64,000 nucleotides of DNA, from contig CAJVZH010000008.1 in the NCBI GenBank assembly GCA_913020715.1, positions 19,502-83,501 on the forward strand, read 5' to 3'. The position numbers and the translations under genes were made by a program. Below, piece by piece: positions 44,763 to 53,354 of this stretch (position 1 is its first letter; each line of letters begins with the position of its first letter). This stretch comes from an uncultured Gammaproteobacteria bacterium. GTDB taxonomy: Bacteria > Pseudomonadota > Gammaproteobacteria > PS1 > Pseudothioglobaceae. The notes under the pieces are model-generated. The model saw only the letters and a program-made list of their open reading frames with translations, was not told where the DNA came from and searched no databases.

Positions 44763-45425
44763 ATTATCGCATCATCAAAAAACACAGCATCACAAATTCT
44801 TGAAGCTCTTACCGGTGATATTCTAGAAGGTAAATACCTTCCGGGTGAAAAACTACATATTAAGACCCTAAAAGAGCGCTATGAAGTGGGCACTAGTCCC
44901 CTTAGGGAGGCATTAAGTCAACTGATCACGAAAGACTTGGTTGTCTCAGAAAACCAAAGAGGATTTTACGTTAGCGACATTTCATTGGACGACCTAGAGG
45001 ATATTTATCAAGCGAGAGCCAAAATCGAGGCGCTTTGCATAAAAATGGCCATTGAGAAGGGTGACGACTATTGGGAGGCCAATTGTTTAGCTGCTATGCA
45101 CAGGCTAAATAAAAGCAGTTCTGCGGAGAATGTCGACCTCAAAGAGTGGCAGAAGCGACACAGTGCCTTTCACAGTGATTTAGTAACTGGCTGCGGATCG
45201 CCAAGATTGCTGCAAATTAGGCGGTCGCTATTTGAGAAATCAACCCGATACCGCAATCTTTGGCTAAAAGAAAATGTGACTAATGCCGATACACTTGGAG
45301 TGAATCAGCAAGAGCATACAGCGTTACTTAATTTGGCACTTGAGCGCAATGTTAAGGGCGCCACGCAGCTTGTGGAGGCACATATACTCACGCCCGTAGA
45401 GATAATTAAAAGGTCTTTAAGCTAA
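44763..45425 (+). CDS. GntR-family regulator (FadR/FCD) without a canonical start codon
   Basis: The frame gives a complete winged helix only if translation starts upstream of any ATG: SKNTASQILEALTGDILEGKYLPGEKLHIKTLKERYEVGTSPLREALSQLITKDLVVS. The first in-frame ATG (44886... coding MGTSPL) would cut off the N-terminal half of the DNA-binding domain. Between the in-frame TAG at 44706 and 44886 there is no in-frame ATG, GTG or TTG other than GTG codons inside the helix. ATT 44763 follows AGG at 44756-44758 and is my best guess; ATC 44766 is also possible. The FCD domain follows (EDIYQARAKIEALCIKMAIEKG...). Non-standard initiation, a sequencing error or a dead gene are all possible. Confidence 0.75.
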   Translation: MIASSKNTASQILEALTGDILEGKYLPGEKLHIKTLKERYEVGTSPLREALSQLITKDLVVSENQRGFYVSDISLDDLEDIYQARAKIEALCIKMAIEKGDDYWEANCLAAMHRLNKSSSAENVDLKEWQKRHSAFHSDLVTGCGSPRLLQIRRSLFEKSTRYRNLWLKENVTNADTLGVNQQEHTALLNLALERNVKGATQLVEAHILTPVEIIKRSLS

Positions 45426-45961
45426 GAGTCAAATCGAATAGCGGTGCATTGAAGCGGGCGTGAATACTCGGCTGGAATATGGTGTTTATTATCGAATAAT
45501 ACTGGAGCTAAGGCTTTTAGCATGTCCTCATAGATGTCTTTTTTGAAGTCGATGACGGCCTCGATAGGACTCCAGAAATCGACCCATTTCCAATCGTCAA
45601 ATTCAATTTCATCGTGAGAATCTAGACAAATACTCTCTTCTCCAGAGCTCAGTCTTAGTAAAAACCACACTTGTTTTTGGCCAACATAAAGCGGCTTTTG
45701 GTTGGGTCTGAGGTAATTATTTGGTAAATCATAACGTAACCATTTTGGTGTTTTTGCAAGCACAGTAACATGCTCTTTTGCAAGTCCAACTTCTTCTTCA
45801 AGCTCGCGATAAAGCGCATCGAAGAGGTCTTCACCCTTATCGATTCCGCCTTGTGGAAGCTGCCAAGAGCTTTCCTTGTATCGCTTAGCTAGAAGTACTT
45901 GCTTCTTTTCGTTTGTGAGTACAATGCCAACGTTAGCGCGATAGCCCTCAACGTCGACCAC
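45422..45961 (-). CDS. rppH: RNA pyrophosphohydrolase (Nudix)
   Basis: Removes pyrophosphate from the 5' end of mRNA to start decay. The 179-residue protein begins VDVEGYRANVGIVLTNEKKQVLLAKR, close to E. coli RppH, and has the Nudix box GGIDKGEDLFDALYRELEEEVGL (Gx5Ex7REUxEExGU). Initiation is at a GTG at 45961, which overlaps the stop of the upstream gene by one base (TAGTG). Its 3' end overlaps the GntR gene by four bases in convergent orientation. Confidence 0.95.
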   Translation of the reverse strand: MVDVEGYRANVGIVLTNEKKQVLLAKRYKESSWQLPQGGIDKGEDLFDALYRELEEEVGLAKEHVTVLAKTPKWLRYDLPNNYLRPNQKPLYVGQKQVWFLLRLSSGEESICLDSHDEIEFDDWKWVDFWSPIEAVIDFKKDIYEDMLKALAPVLFDNKHHIPAEYSRPLQCTAIRFDS

Positions 45962-46617
45962 TAATCGTCGCCAGCAGCGAAGCCTAGGAGATGAAGCAAG
46001 CTAAGGAATAAATTATAAATCGAGATATAAAGTGTTACCGTCGCCATAATGTAGTTCGTTTCACCACCATGGATGATCTCACTTGTTTGGTAGAGTATTA
46101 GTCCGCTCATTAACAAAATAAAACCAGCAGATACAGCTAGAGATAAGGCTGGCATAGAGAAGAAATACGCAGCCAAGCCCATCAAAAACATCACCATAAT
46201 GCCTGCGAATAAAAAGCCACCCATAAAACTAAAGTCTTTTTGGGAAACGATAGCATAAACTGATAGAGTGCCGAAAACAACCGCAGTGCCAGTCATTGCC
46301 ATGGCAACCAGTTCTGCGCCATTACTAAAGGCATCGAGGTACATACTAATAATTGGCCCTAAGGTTAAGCCCATGAAGCCAGTCAAGGCAAATACCGCTA
46401 AAATACCGTAAGCAGAGTTTCTAAGTTTGGTTACTAAAAATAGTAAACCAAAGTAACCAAGAAGGGTCATCAAACCAAGGTGTGGGAAGTCAATTGCCAT
46501 TGATACATAAGCCATAACACCGCTAAAAAGTAGCGTTGCTGAAAGTAATTGGTAAGTGCTTCTAAGGGTGCGATTGATAACAATCGCGTTACTTGCTGCT
46601 TGAACGTTTGAACGCAT
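45961..46617 (-). CDS. Bax inhibitor-1/YccA family membrane protein
   Basis: A 218-residue protein with seven hydrophobic helices and the BI-1 pattern: NRTLRSTYQLLSATLLFSGVMAYVSMAI, GFMGLTLGPIISMYLDAF, LFAGIMVMFLMGLAAYFFSMPAL, and SGLILYQTSEIIHGGETNYIMATVTLYISIYNLFLSLL. In E. coli YccA this family modulates FtsH proteolysis; some members are pH-sensitive calcium leak channels. I start at the ATG at 46617. It is coupled to rppH downstream and divergent from murD. Confidence 0.9.
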   Translation of the reverse strand: MRSNVQAASNAIVINRTLRSTYQLLSATLLFSGVMAYVSMAIDFPHLGLMTLLGYFGLLFLVTKLRNSAYGILAVFALTGFMGLTLGPIISMYLDAFSNGAELVAMAMTGTAVVFGTLSVYAIVSQKDFSFMGGFLFAGIMVMFLMGLAAYFFSMPALSLAVSAGFILLMSGLILYQTSEIIHGGETNYIMATVTLYISIYNLFLSLLHLLGFAAGDD

Positions 46618-46695
46618 AATATTTAAAGATAAAGTAAAAGTGTAAAATATAGTCAATTTCGACTCAAAAAGCAAGGAAAGAGGGCTCTTTTTTAA

Positions 46696-47994
46696 ATGAA
46701 ACTTATTTTAGGTATGGGACTCACAGGTCTTTCTGTTGCGCGTTTTTTTAAAAACCAACAAGTGGGCTACCAAGTTGCAGACTCTCGTCAGTCACCACCA
46801 TTGCTTGATACCTTTATAACAGAAGGGTTGTCTGATGATTGCAAGTTGGGCTTTTGGAAGGAGGATTTACTCGAGGGCGTTGAAGAGGTTATTGTTAGCC
46901 CTGGCATTGCTATGTCAGAGGAAATAGTCATTTGGGCGAAAGAAAAAAACATTCCTCTGATTGGTGATATTGAGTTATTTTCGCGTCACGCTAATGCACC
47001 TATTATTGGTATCAGTGGCTCTAACGGCAAATCAACTGTCACTCAGCTTGTTGGTGAAATGGGGCTTGCGGCAGGTAAAAATACAGCAATTTGCGGCAAT
47101 ATTGGCATTCCTGTGATGGATGCTTTGAGTGATGATGTGGATTTGTATGTTGTTGAATTATCCAGCTATCAACTGGATTATACGAATTCATTGGATTTGC
47201 TCGCGGGCTTGGTGCTGAACATTACTCCGGATCATTTGGATCGCTATCCAGACTTTGATGCTTACATCGCTTCAAAAATAAGCCTTTACCCCTATTGTCA
47301 AAACAAGGTGGTTAATCTTGATGAGAGCACCACTTCTGAGATTGCCTGGGATTGTTGTTTTGGTCTAGACAAGTCCAGTCAAGAATGTGAGTTTAGAGTT
47401 GAAACTGATCAGGGTGTCACCACTTTCTTTAATAAAGATGAGGCTTTATTTGGTAGCGAAGATTTGAAGATAGTTGGCAAGCACAATATGAGCAATGTTC
47501 TTGCGGCCTTCACATTGGGCTATCTTGTTGGTTTGCCAAACAAGGCCATGACGCAAGCGGCAATCGAATTCACAGGCCTTCCTCACCGCTTAGAGTGGGT
47601 GGTTAACATGGATGGCGTAGACTTTTTCAATGATTCGAAGTCGACCAATGCCATCTCAACAATAACCGCTATTAATGCACTGAGTGAGAGTTACCCATCT
47701 CTGGTTTTGATAGCGGGCGGCATTGCAAAAAAAGAGGATTATTCGGCGATGTTTGAGCTAATCGATGAAAAAGCAGAGGCGGTTGTTTTCATCGGTGAGG
47801 CGGCTGAGGGCTTTGCCTCAAACATTACCAACTGCGCTGTTGAAGTTGCCCAATCGATGGAGCAGGCCCTATCGATTGCAAAGTGTTACGCACCTAGCGG
47901 AGCAATTTTACTTTCACCGGCTTGCGCAAGTTTTGATATGTATGATGATTTTAATGCGCGCGGTGAGGACTTTAAGCGCCTGCTTTTCCAATAA
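46696..47994 (+). CDS. murD: UDP-N-acetylmuramoylalanine-D-glutamate ligase
   Basis: Adds D-glutamate to UDP-MurNAc-L-alanine in peptidoglycan precursor synthesis. The 432-residue Mur ligase has the N-terminal Rossmann domain (LILGMGLTGLSVARFF), the ATP loop GISGSNGKSTVTQLVGEM, ELSSYQLDYT, NITPDHLDRYPDFDAYIASK, and the C-terminal FNDSKSTNAISTITAI. It is separated from murC-murB-ddl by about 5 kb and lies on the opposite strand, so the division/wall cluster is broken up in this genome. Its end overlaps miaA, convergent, by 23 bp. Confidence 0.96.
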   Translation: MKLILGMGLTGLSVARFFKNQQVGYQVADSRQSPPLLDTFITEGLSDDCKLGFWKEDLLEGVEEVIVSPGIAMSEEIVIWAKEKNIPLIGDIELFSRHANAPIIGISGSNGKSTVTQLVGEMGLAAGKNTAICGNIGIPVMDALSDDVDLYVVELSSYQLDYTNSLDLLAGLVLNITPDHLDRYPDFDAYIASKISLYPYCQNKVVNLDESTTSEIAWDCCFGLDKSSQECEFRVETDQGVTTFFNKDEALFGSEDLKIVGKHNMSNVLAAFTLGYLVGLPNKAMTQAAIEFTGLPHRLEWVVNMDGVDFFNDSKSTNAISTITAINALSESYPSLVLIAGGIAKKEDYSAMFELIDEKAEAVVFIGEAAEGFASNITNCAVEVAQSMEQALSIAKCYAPSGAILLSPACASFDMYDDFNARGEDFKRLLFQ

Positions 47995-48907
47995 ATTCAA
48001 TCACTTTATCGATGTTCGATTCAGCTAGGGTGAGCGCTTCATTTTCGTGTCTAAGCCAAGTGCACTGGCGTTTGCATAGCTGTCTAGTTGCAATGATGGC
48101 TTTTTCAACCATTTCATCCTCGTTGGTGTTGCCGTCTAAATATTGCCATGCTTGACGATAACCAACACAACGAATGGATGGCAAATCTAAATTGAGTTTT
48201 TTATTCGCTCGAAGCGTTTTAACCTCGTCTATAAATCCAGAGCTCATCATATTGTTAAAGCGTTGTTCGATCCTCTGATGCAGTACTGCTCTATCGGGCA
48301 TCAGTACAATTTTCTTAATAGGGTTGTTGAGCGCATTGCCATCTTTGTTACCTTGTAGTTCACTCAGTGTTTTTCCGCTTAAGTAATGCACTTCAAGAGC
48401 GCGCGTTACTCTTTGAGAGTCGTTGCAATGAATTCTGTTTGCCGCGATAGGGTCAATAGAGCTTAAATGTTTATGCAGTTCTTCACTGCCTTGATTTTTC
48501 AATTGTTCGGTGAAATGTTGCCTTGACTCATTCGTTGACTCTGGCAAAGCTGAAAGACCGTATTCTAGGGCGTGAAAATAAAACGAAGTACCACCCACCA
48601 AGACGGGCAATTTATTTTGTTCAAGTGCTAAGCTAATATGCGTTTTTGCTTGAGAAACAAAGTCGTTGACCGAAAAAGAATCCTCTGGTTCGCAAATGTT
48701 GACCAGCGCATGCGGGTATTTTTGCAAGGTTCCGGCGTCGGGTTTGGCGGTGCCAATATCCATTGTGCGATAGATTAGAGCCGAATCCACACTAATCAAA
48801 TAAGCGTCAAGGTGCTTGCACAGCTCGATGGCTAACTCTGTTTTTCCCGAAGCGGTCGGGCCCATTAAAAAAATGACCGAATTATTAGGCGATAAACTCA
48901 TATGCAT
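47972..48907 (-). CDS. miaA: tRNA dimethylallyltransferase
   Basis: Transfers a dimethylallyl group to A37 of tRNAs reading UNN codons. The 311-residue protein has the P-loop MGPTASGKTELAIELC, the substrate DSALIYRTMDIGTAKPD, LVGGTSFYFHAL, and CVGYRQAWQYLDG, and ends with the CKRQCTWLRHE segment. ATG 48907 or 48901 is the start. hfq, commonly downstream, is not present; murD occupies that place in convergent orientation. Confidence 0.95.
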   Translation of the reverse strand: MHMSLSPNNSVIFLMGPTASGKTELAIELCKHLDAYLISVDSALIYRTMDIGTAKPDAGTLQKYPHALVNICEPEDSFSVNDFVSQAKTHISLALEQNKLPVLVGGTSFYFHALEYGLSALPESTNESRQHFTEQLKNQGSEELHKHLSSIDPIAANRIHCNDSQRVTRALEVHYLSGKTLSELQGNKDGNALNNPIKKIVLMPDRAVLHQRIEQRFNNMMSSGFIDEVKTLRANKKLNLDLPSIRCVGYRQAWQYLDGNTNEDEMVEKAIIATRQLCKRQCTWLRHENEALTLAESNIDKVIEFIGKAGA

Positions 48908-48965
48908 ACTAGACTTACATCAAAGGGTTCTTAATTATACTCAAGGAGCATAAGTTGCGTAATCC

Positions 48966-49066
48966 AAGCAAGTTGCTCAACTTAACTTTATACCCATAGG
49001 GCAGTGCGTAGCCTCCTTTAGGGTAAGTTTCGTATAGTCAAGCAGGTTTCCTAACTTAACTTTATA
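48966..49066. repeat. Imperfect 27-bp direct repeat upstream of the flavin reductase gene
   Basis: The two copies (48966-48992 and 49040-49066) are spaced 74 bp apart, share AACTTAACTTTATA exactly at the 3' end and the 5' AAGCA, and differ at four positions. The second copy supplies a good -10 (TATAAT, 49063-49068) about 30 bp before the start at 49098; the first supplies a weaker TATACC. It looks like a duplicated promoter/operator region. No gene lies in 48908-49097. Confidence 0.6.
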
Positions 49067-49097
49067 ATACCCCTAAATTTTTATATTACTCAATACG

Positions 49098-50114
49098 ATG
49101 TTTACAGTCTTAAATCAGGCCAGTGGAAAATCCTTTCAGAGCGCGGGTGACGGGCCAATTTTAGATGACGCTCTAGTGCATGGACTTAACTTTCCCTATG
49201 GTTGTCAAAATGGTTTTTGCGGTAAGTGCAAAGCCGTTGTTTTAAACGGTGACATTGAATACGACGGCGATGTGCCTCCAGCGCTTACAGAGCAAGATTT
49301 AGAGGCCAGCATGGCGCTGCTTTGCCAGTGCAAAGCGACGAGTGATTTGTATATTAATGTTGATGAGTTAGATGATTTGGCAAATATTGAGGTTCGTTCA
49401 CTACCTTGCAAGGTAGAGCAGATTAATCGCCTCAACCACGACGTGATTCAAATCATGCTTAAGATTCCAGGCGCTCAATCTTTGCAATATTTAGCAGGAC
49501 AATACCTCGATCTAGAGCATTCTGATTTTGAGCCTCGTGCCTTTTCAATTGCCAATGCGCCTGTTAACTCTAACTTAATCGAGCTTCACGTTAGACTGGT
49601 TGAGGATGGTCAATTTACCAATTTTATTTTTAATAGTTTGACCGAAAAAACCATTCTTAGAATTGAAGGCCCTAAAGGCGACTTCTTCTTAAGAGAAGAA
49701 AGCGATAAGCCCGCCATCTTAATTGCGGGTGGTACTGGTTTTGGTCCTATTAAGGCGATTGTTGAGCATTTGATCTCTATTGACTCTCAAAGAAAAATAC
49801 ATATTTATTGGGGTGTTAGAGCTGAGGAAGATATTTATTCTAGCCTGCCTTCTGAATGGGCCAATGAGTTTGAGTCGATTGCTTATACCCCTGTTTTGTC
49901 AGAAGCCAATGATTCTTGGGGTGGCGAAAAAGGCTTTGTTCATGAGATTGTCATTCAAGATTTTTCAGATTTATCCGATTATGAGGTTTATGCTTGTGGG
50001 CCACCTATTATGGTCAGATCAGCAGCTAGTGGCTGCCTAGAAAGAGGCCTTTCGAAGAAAAATTTCTACTCGGATGCTTTTGAGTACGCCTTTGAGGAAA
50101 ATACTGATGACTAG
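49098..50114 (+). CDS. Ferredoxin-type NAD(P)H-flavin/iron-sulfur reductase (CDP-6-deoxyglucoseen reductase-like)
   Basis: A 338-residue electron-transfer protein. An N-terminal [2Fe-2S] ferredoxin domain has PYGCQNGFCGKCKAVVL and LLCQCKA (four cysteines). It is followed by an FAD-binding domain with RAFSIANAP and an NAD domain with LIAGGTGFGPIKAIVEHL and YACGPPIMV. In E. coli the nearest relatives act on 6-deoxy-CDP-sugars or ubiquinone-synthesis flavins; many marine gammaproteobacteria carry one in their ubiquinone or aromatic pathways. The partner is not encoded here. It overlaps bolA by 8 bp. Confidence 0.85.
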   Translation: MFTVLNQASGKSFQSAGDGPILDDALVHGLNFPYGCQNGFCGKCKAVVLNGDIEYDGDVPPALTEQDLEASMALLCQCKATSDLYINVDELDDLANIEVRSLPCKVEQINRLNHDVIQIMLKIPGAQSLQYLAGQYLDLEHSDFEPRAFSIANAPVNSNLIELHVRLVEDGQFTNFIFNSLTEKTILRIEGPKGDFFLREESDKPAILIAGGTGFGPIKAIVEHLISIDSQRKIHIYWGVRAEEDIYSSLPSEWANEFESIAYTPVLSEANDSWGGEKGFVHEIVIQDFSDLSDYEVYACGPPIMVRSAASGCLERGLSKKNFYSDAFEYAFEENTDD

Positions 50115-50406
50115 CATACAGTCTCACTTAGAGGAGCAACTGAAAGTTGCTTTAGAGCCCAGCCACTTAGAAGTGATTAATGAGTCAAGTAATCATTCAG
50201 GACCCGCTACGGAGTCGCATTTTAAATTGGTGGTTGTGAGTGAGATATTTGCTGATATGAAGTTGATTGATCGACATCGTTTTATCAACAAACTCTTTAA
50301 AGAGGAGTTAAATCATATCCATGCTCTCGCGATGCATACTTACACATCAGCTGAGTGGGTGACGCGCCAAGGCGCCCCAGATTCACCACTTTGTTCAAGC
50401 AAATAA
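50107..50406 (+). CDS. bolA: BolA-family protein
   Basis: A 99-residue protein with the BolA fold: SHLEEQLKVALEPSHLEVINESSNHSG, then SHFKLVVVSEIFADMKLIDRHRFINKLFKEEL. The helix-turn-helix RHRFINKLFKEEL and the conserved C-terminal histidine (IHALAMHTYT) are present. BolA binds [2Fe-2S] clusters together with monothiol glutaredoxins and is linked to cell morphology and stress. The start overlaps the upstream reductase by 8 bp, and mltD begins 3 bp after its stop. Confidence 0.93.
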   Translation: MTSIQSHLEEQLKVALEPSHLEVINESSNHSGPATESHFKLVVVSEIFADMKLIDRHRFINKLFKEELNHIHALAMHTYTSAEWVTRQGAPDSPLCSSK

Positions 50407-50408
50407 TA

Positions 50409-51947
50409 GTGCGACCCTTTTTATTATTGCTTGTATTGGTATTATCGAGCTGTCAAAGCGGTGTTGACAATGTCAGAAATGTAGCTAATTTAATTGATAT
50501 TTCAGCGCCATCAAAAGCTCATAAAGACGAATCTAATCTTTGGCACTATATTGCCAATCATCAGAGGCTAGGCAATCAAAATCATCAACGAGTTGATGAG
50601 CATATTGCATGGTTTGTAAAGCACCCAGATTATCTTGAAAGGGTGAGTAAACGCGCACAACCCTACCTTCATTTGGTTGTGAGTGAAGTTGAGAAAGAGG
50701 GTTTGCCGCTTGAAGTTGCCTTGTTGCCAATTGTCGAGTCTGCTTATTATCCGTTTTCTTATTCTCACGGCACGGCAGCGGGGCTTTGGCAATTTATTCC
50801 TTCGACAGGCAAGTTGTACGGCCTTGAAGAGGATTGGTGGTATGCGGGAAGGCGTGACGTATTAGCATCTACAAAGGCCGCTGTAAAATACTTGAAAAAT
50901 CTTAATCAATTATTTGGCGGTGATTGGCTATTAGCAATTGCGGCCTACAACGCTGGCCCTGGGCGAGTTCAAAATGCGATTAACGCCAATAAAAAAAGCG
51001 GCAAAAAAACAGATTTCTGGCACTTGCAGTTGCCGAATGAAACAAAACGATATGTGCCAAAATTACTAGCAGTGGCAAAAATTCTACAAGACCCATCTCG
51101 CTATAATCAAAGTTTCGAGAGGGTTGATAATGAAGTCTATCTACAAGAGATTGAGCTGGATTCTCAGTTTGATTTGGCGTTAATCTCTCAGTGGACAGGG
51201 CTTAGTATTGATGAGGTCTATACGTTCAATCCTGGTTTGCGACGATGGGCAACACCAAGTACTTTGCCATTTACACTTTTACTGCCAGATTCGGTAGTAT
51301 CAATTTTTGAGAAAAAGCTCAACGAGTCGGGTGAGCATCCTCAGATTAGTTGGGTTCGTCACCAAATTCAATCGGGTGAAAGCCTTAACTATTTAGCGAG
51401 TAAATACAACACAACACTAGAGCAGATCATCAGTGTTAACGAACTTCGCGACGACAGAATTCGTGCGGGTGATTACATCATTGTGCCGCTTGCACAACAA
51501 GGCGAAGCGTATTATGCACTGTCGGAAGAGCAAAGAGAAAAAAGCCGACTAAACGCACAAAAAAGCGCCTCTAAGGTGGTATACGAAGTTGTCTCTGGGG
51601 ATAGTTTGTGGAAAATTTCCGCCCAGTTTGGGGCCAGTATTAATGACCTTGTTCGGTGGAATCATATTCAACCATCAGCGCCCTTGTCGATAGGTAAAAA
51701 GCTGGTTATTTGGCTGACAAATAAGAATCAAACAGAGCTCGCCAAAATAGCCAAAACCGGTCTTGACATCACTCGTAAGATTACTTATAAAGTCAGGTCG
51801 GGTGATAGTTTGTCCAAGATTGCCAACAGGTACAGTGTAACGGTGACTCAAATACGCGAGTGGAATATGCTGGGCACGTCGAGTATTATTCATCCGGGCC
51901 AAAGACTAAAAATTACAATTAGTGTTGTTAATTCGAGTTTAAGTTGA
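50409..51947 (+). CDS. mltD: Membrane-bound lytic murein transglycosylase D
   Basis: A 512-residue lipoprotein that cleaves glycan strands of peptidoglycan. The GTG at 50409 gives a lipoprotein signal peptide ending in the lipobox LSSC; longer in-frame starts lie inside bolA. The SLT domain has the catalytic glutamate in LPIVESAYYPFSYSHGTAAGLWQFIPSTGKLYGL and AIAAYNAGPGRVQNAI. Three LysM repeats follow (near residues 330-375, 390-440 and 445-495), of the form VxSGDSLxxIAxxY..TV..I..WN. It ends with a coupled hydrophobic protein gene (overlap 4 bp). Confidence 0.95.
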   Translation: MRPFLLLLVLVLSSCQSGVDNVRNVANLIDISAPSKAHKDESNLWHYIANHQRLGNQNHQRVDEHIAWFVKHPDYLERVSKRAQPYLHLVVSEVEKEGLPLEVALLPIVESAYYPFSYSHGTAAGLWQFIPSTGKLYGLEEDWWYAGRRDVLASTKAAVKYLKNLNQLFGGDWLLAIAAYNAGPGRVQNAINANKKSGKKTDFWHLQLPNETKRYVPKLLAVAKILQDPSRYNQSFERVDNEVYLQEIELDSQFDLALISQWTGLSIDEVYTFNPGLRRWATPSTLPFTLLLPDSVVSIFEKKLNESGEHPQISWVRHQIQSGESLNYLASKYNTTLEQIISVNELRDDRIRAGDYIIVPLAQQGEAYYALSEEQREKSRLNAQKSASKVVYEVVSGDSLWKISAQFGASINDLVRWNHIQPSAPLSIGKKLVIWLTNKNQTELAKIAKTGLDITRKITYKVRSGDSLSKIANRYSVTVTQIREWNMLGTSSIIHPGQRLKITISVVNSSLS

Positions 51948-52657
51948 TGATATTACCTATCAAAAAAACCATTCTTGCCAGCTTGGCGTTTAGTATTGTG
52001 AACTGGCGGAAAATTATAGAAATATCTATCATTCCACTGGCTTTTGCTTTACCTTTGCTACTTATTTTTTCTGACTTGTTAATTTGGTACAAGCAAGTGA
52101 TTCCACCGTTACTTGCTGGCCAAGTAGTTGAAGGGGTTGCGCCGCCGGAAAAGACCTTACTGTATATGCTGTTATTTATTTATGGTTACGCCTTGCTTTC
52201 AATTAACGTATCTCGTTTGGTTCTGCTTGGTTCAAGTGCTGTTTCCGTCTTGGATGGTGTTCTTGAGGTTGGGAAAAATTTCAGATATATTGGGCTGGTT
52301 ATGACGATTGGCTTTACTGTGATGTTTCCTTCTTTTGTTACAGGGCTATTTTTTGTCCAATTGGCAGTGTACTTTCTGATTGTTCCGCTGACACTTAATT
52401 TTATTAATATTGCACTAGGGAAGGAGCTTAGTTTTCGTTGGGGCTTGCCTTTTGTTGTTCATATGAACTTGTTCTTTCTCCAAATTCTATTACCGACAAC
52501 ATTTGCCTTTCTGATTGGACTTGCAGTCGACGCTTTAGGCTTTAATGCTTACCTGTTTATTGTTGCGCAAGTGCTTATTTTTTATTGGTCCGCCATTAAT
52601 TTGGCTTTTTGCTATCAAATGATTACTGCTGCTGATAACTCAGCGCAAAACCCTTAG
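51944..52657 (+). CDS. Hypothetical multi-pass membrane protein
   Basis: A 237-residue protein with about six hydrophobic helices, including IIEISIIPLAFALPLLLIFSDLLIWY, LLYMLLFIYGYALLSIN, MTIGFTVMFPSFVTGLFFVQLAVYFLIVPLTLNFIN and YLFIVAQVLIFYWSAINLAF. The start overlaps the end of mltD by 4 bp. No family was recognised. Its 3' end overlaps ftsQ, convergent, by 35 bp. Confidence 0.7.
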   Translation: MMILPIKKTILASLAFSIVNWRKIIEISIIPLAFALPLLLIFSDLLIWYKQVIPPLLAGQVVEGVAPPEKTLLYMLLFIYGYALLSINVSRLVLLGSSAVSVLDGVLEVGKNFRYIGLVMTIGFTVMFPSFVTGLFFVQLAVYFLIVPLTLNFINIALGKELSFRWGLPFVVHMNLFFLQILLPTTFAFLIGLAVDALGFNAYLFIVAQVLIFYWSAINLAFCYQMITAADNSAQNP

Positions 52658-53354
52658 CATAGCGCATATCAAAAATTCCTCTTGTTCGTATCTTTCTAGA
52701 AGTTTGTTTGAGGTTGTTATAGGCTTTAACAAAATCCCGTAAACGCCTCTCTTGCTTTTGATGTCCTAGAATAATACCCACGTCGGGCTCAATGGCAAGG
52801 GTGTCTATTTGCCCACGTACAAACTTTGTAATGACGAGTGGCGTAAGGATGGCCTGATAAAGTTGGTAATCTTCAAAGAATTTGGGTGTTTCATTTTCAT
52901 CAACAACGGCTAAAGGAGTCTCTGACGTTATTAGTACTTCTGGCTTAAATAGTGCACCTTCTGTTGAAATATAACCCTTATCCTGCCAGCGCATTGCTAT
53001 GGTATGGGCAGTAAGTTCAATGTCAATTTTGTTCCAAAAAAACCGATTAACTTCAGCGCTTGCAATCCATGGCTCAGCTTCGAGATTTGTTTTTAATTCA
53101 GCCAAGCTGATTAAATATTTATTGTCAAATAGGGGGGTAATAAGTTGCTCATAGTGAATTTCACTTTTGCTTAGTTTTTCGTCAATTGTCCAGCTAATCT
53201 CTGGCTCAAATAAATGCGAGCGATGAAGGTTGTAACCAATGACAGCAATGGCCAAAATAAGCAATAAAAATGGCAGTTTTTGCCCCAGTTGTTGAACAAC
53301 AGCTTTGGTTGATTTTTTTGGCTTATTTAAGCGATTGAATCGTTGCCTAGCCAT
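52623..53354 (-). CDS. ftsQ: Cell division protein FtsQ
   Basis: A bitopic inner-membrane protein that connects early and late divisome parts. The 243-residue protein has a basic N-terminus (MARQRFNRLNKPKKSTKAVVQQLG), one membrane helix (LPFLLLILAIAVIGYNLHRSHLF), a POTRA domain, then the FtsQ domain with PWIASAEVNRFFWNKIDIELTAHTIAMRW and the conserved end. It overlaps ddl by 8 bp. ftsA and ftsZ, which usually follow, are replaced by the convergent membrane gene. Confidence 0.9.
   Translation of the reverse strand: MARQRFNRLNKPKKSTKAVVQQLGQKLPFLLLILAIAVIGYNLHRSHLFEPEISWTIDEKLSKSEIHYEQLITPLFDNKYLISLAELKTNLEAEPWIASAEVNRFFWNKIDIELTAHTIAMRWQDKGYISTEGALFKPEVLITSETPLAVVDENETPKFFEDYQLYQAILTPLVITKFVRGQIDTLAIEPDVGIILGHQKQERRLRDFVKAYNNLKQTSRKIRTRGIFDMRYAKGFALSYQQQ

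Noticed and set aside
44886..45425. GntR protein starting at the internal ATG 44886
   Set aside because: It would lack the N-terminal half of the winged helix, which is clearly encoded upstream in the same frame.
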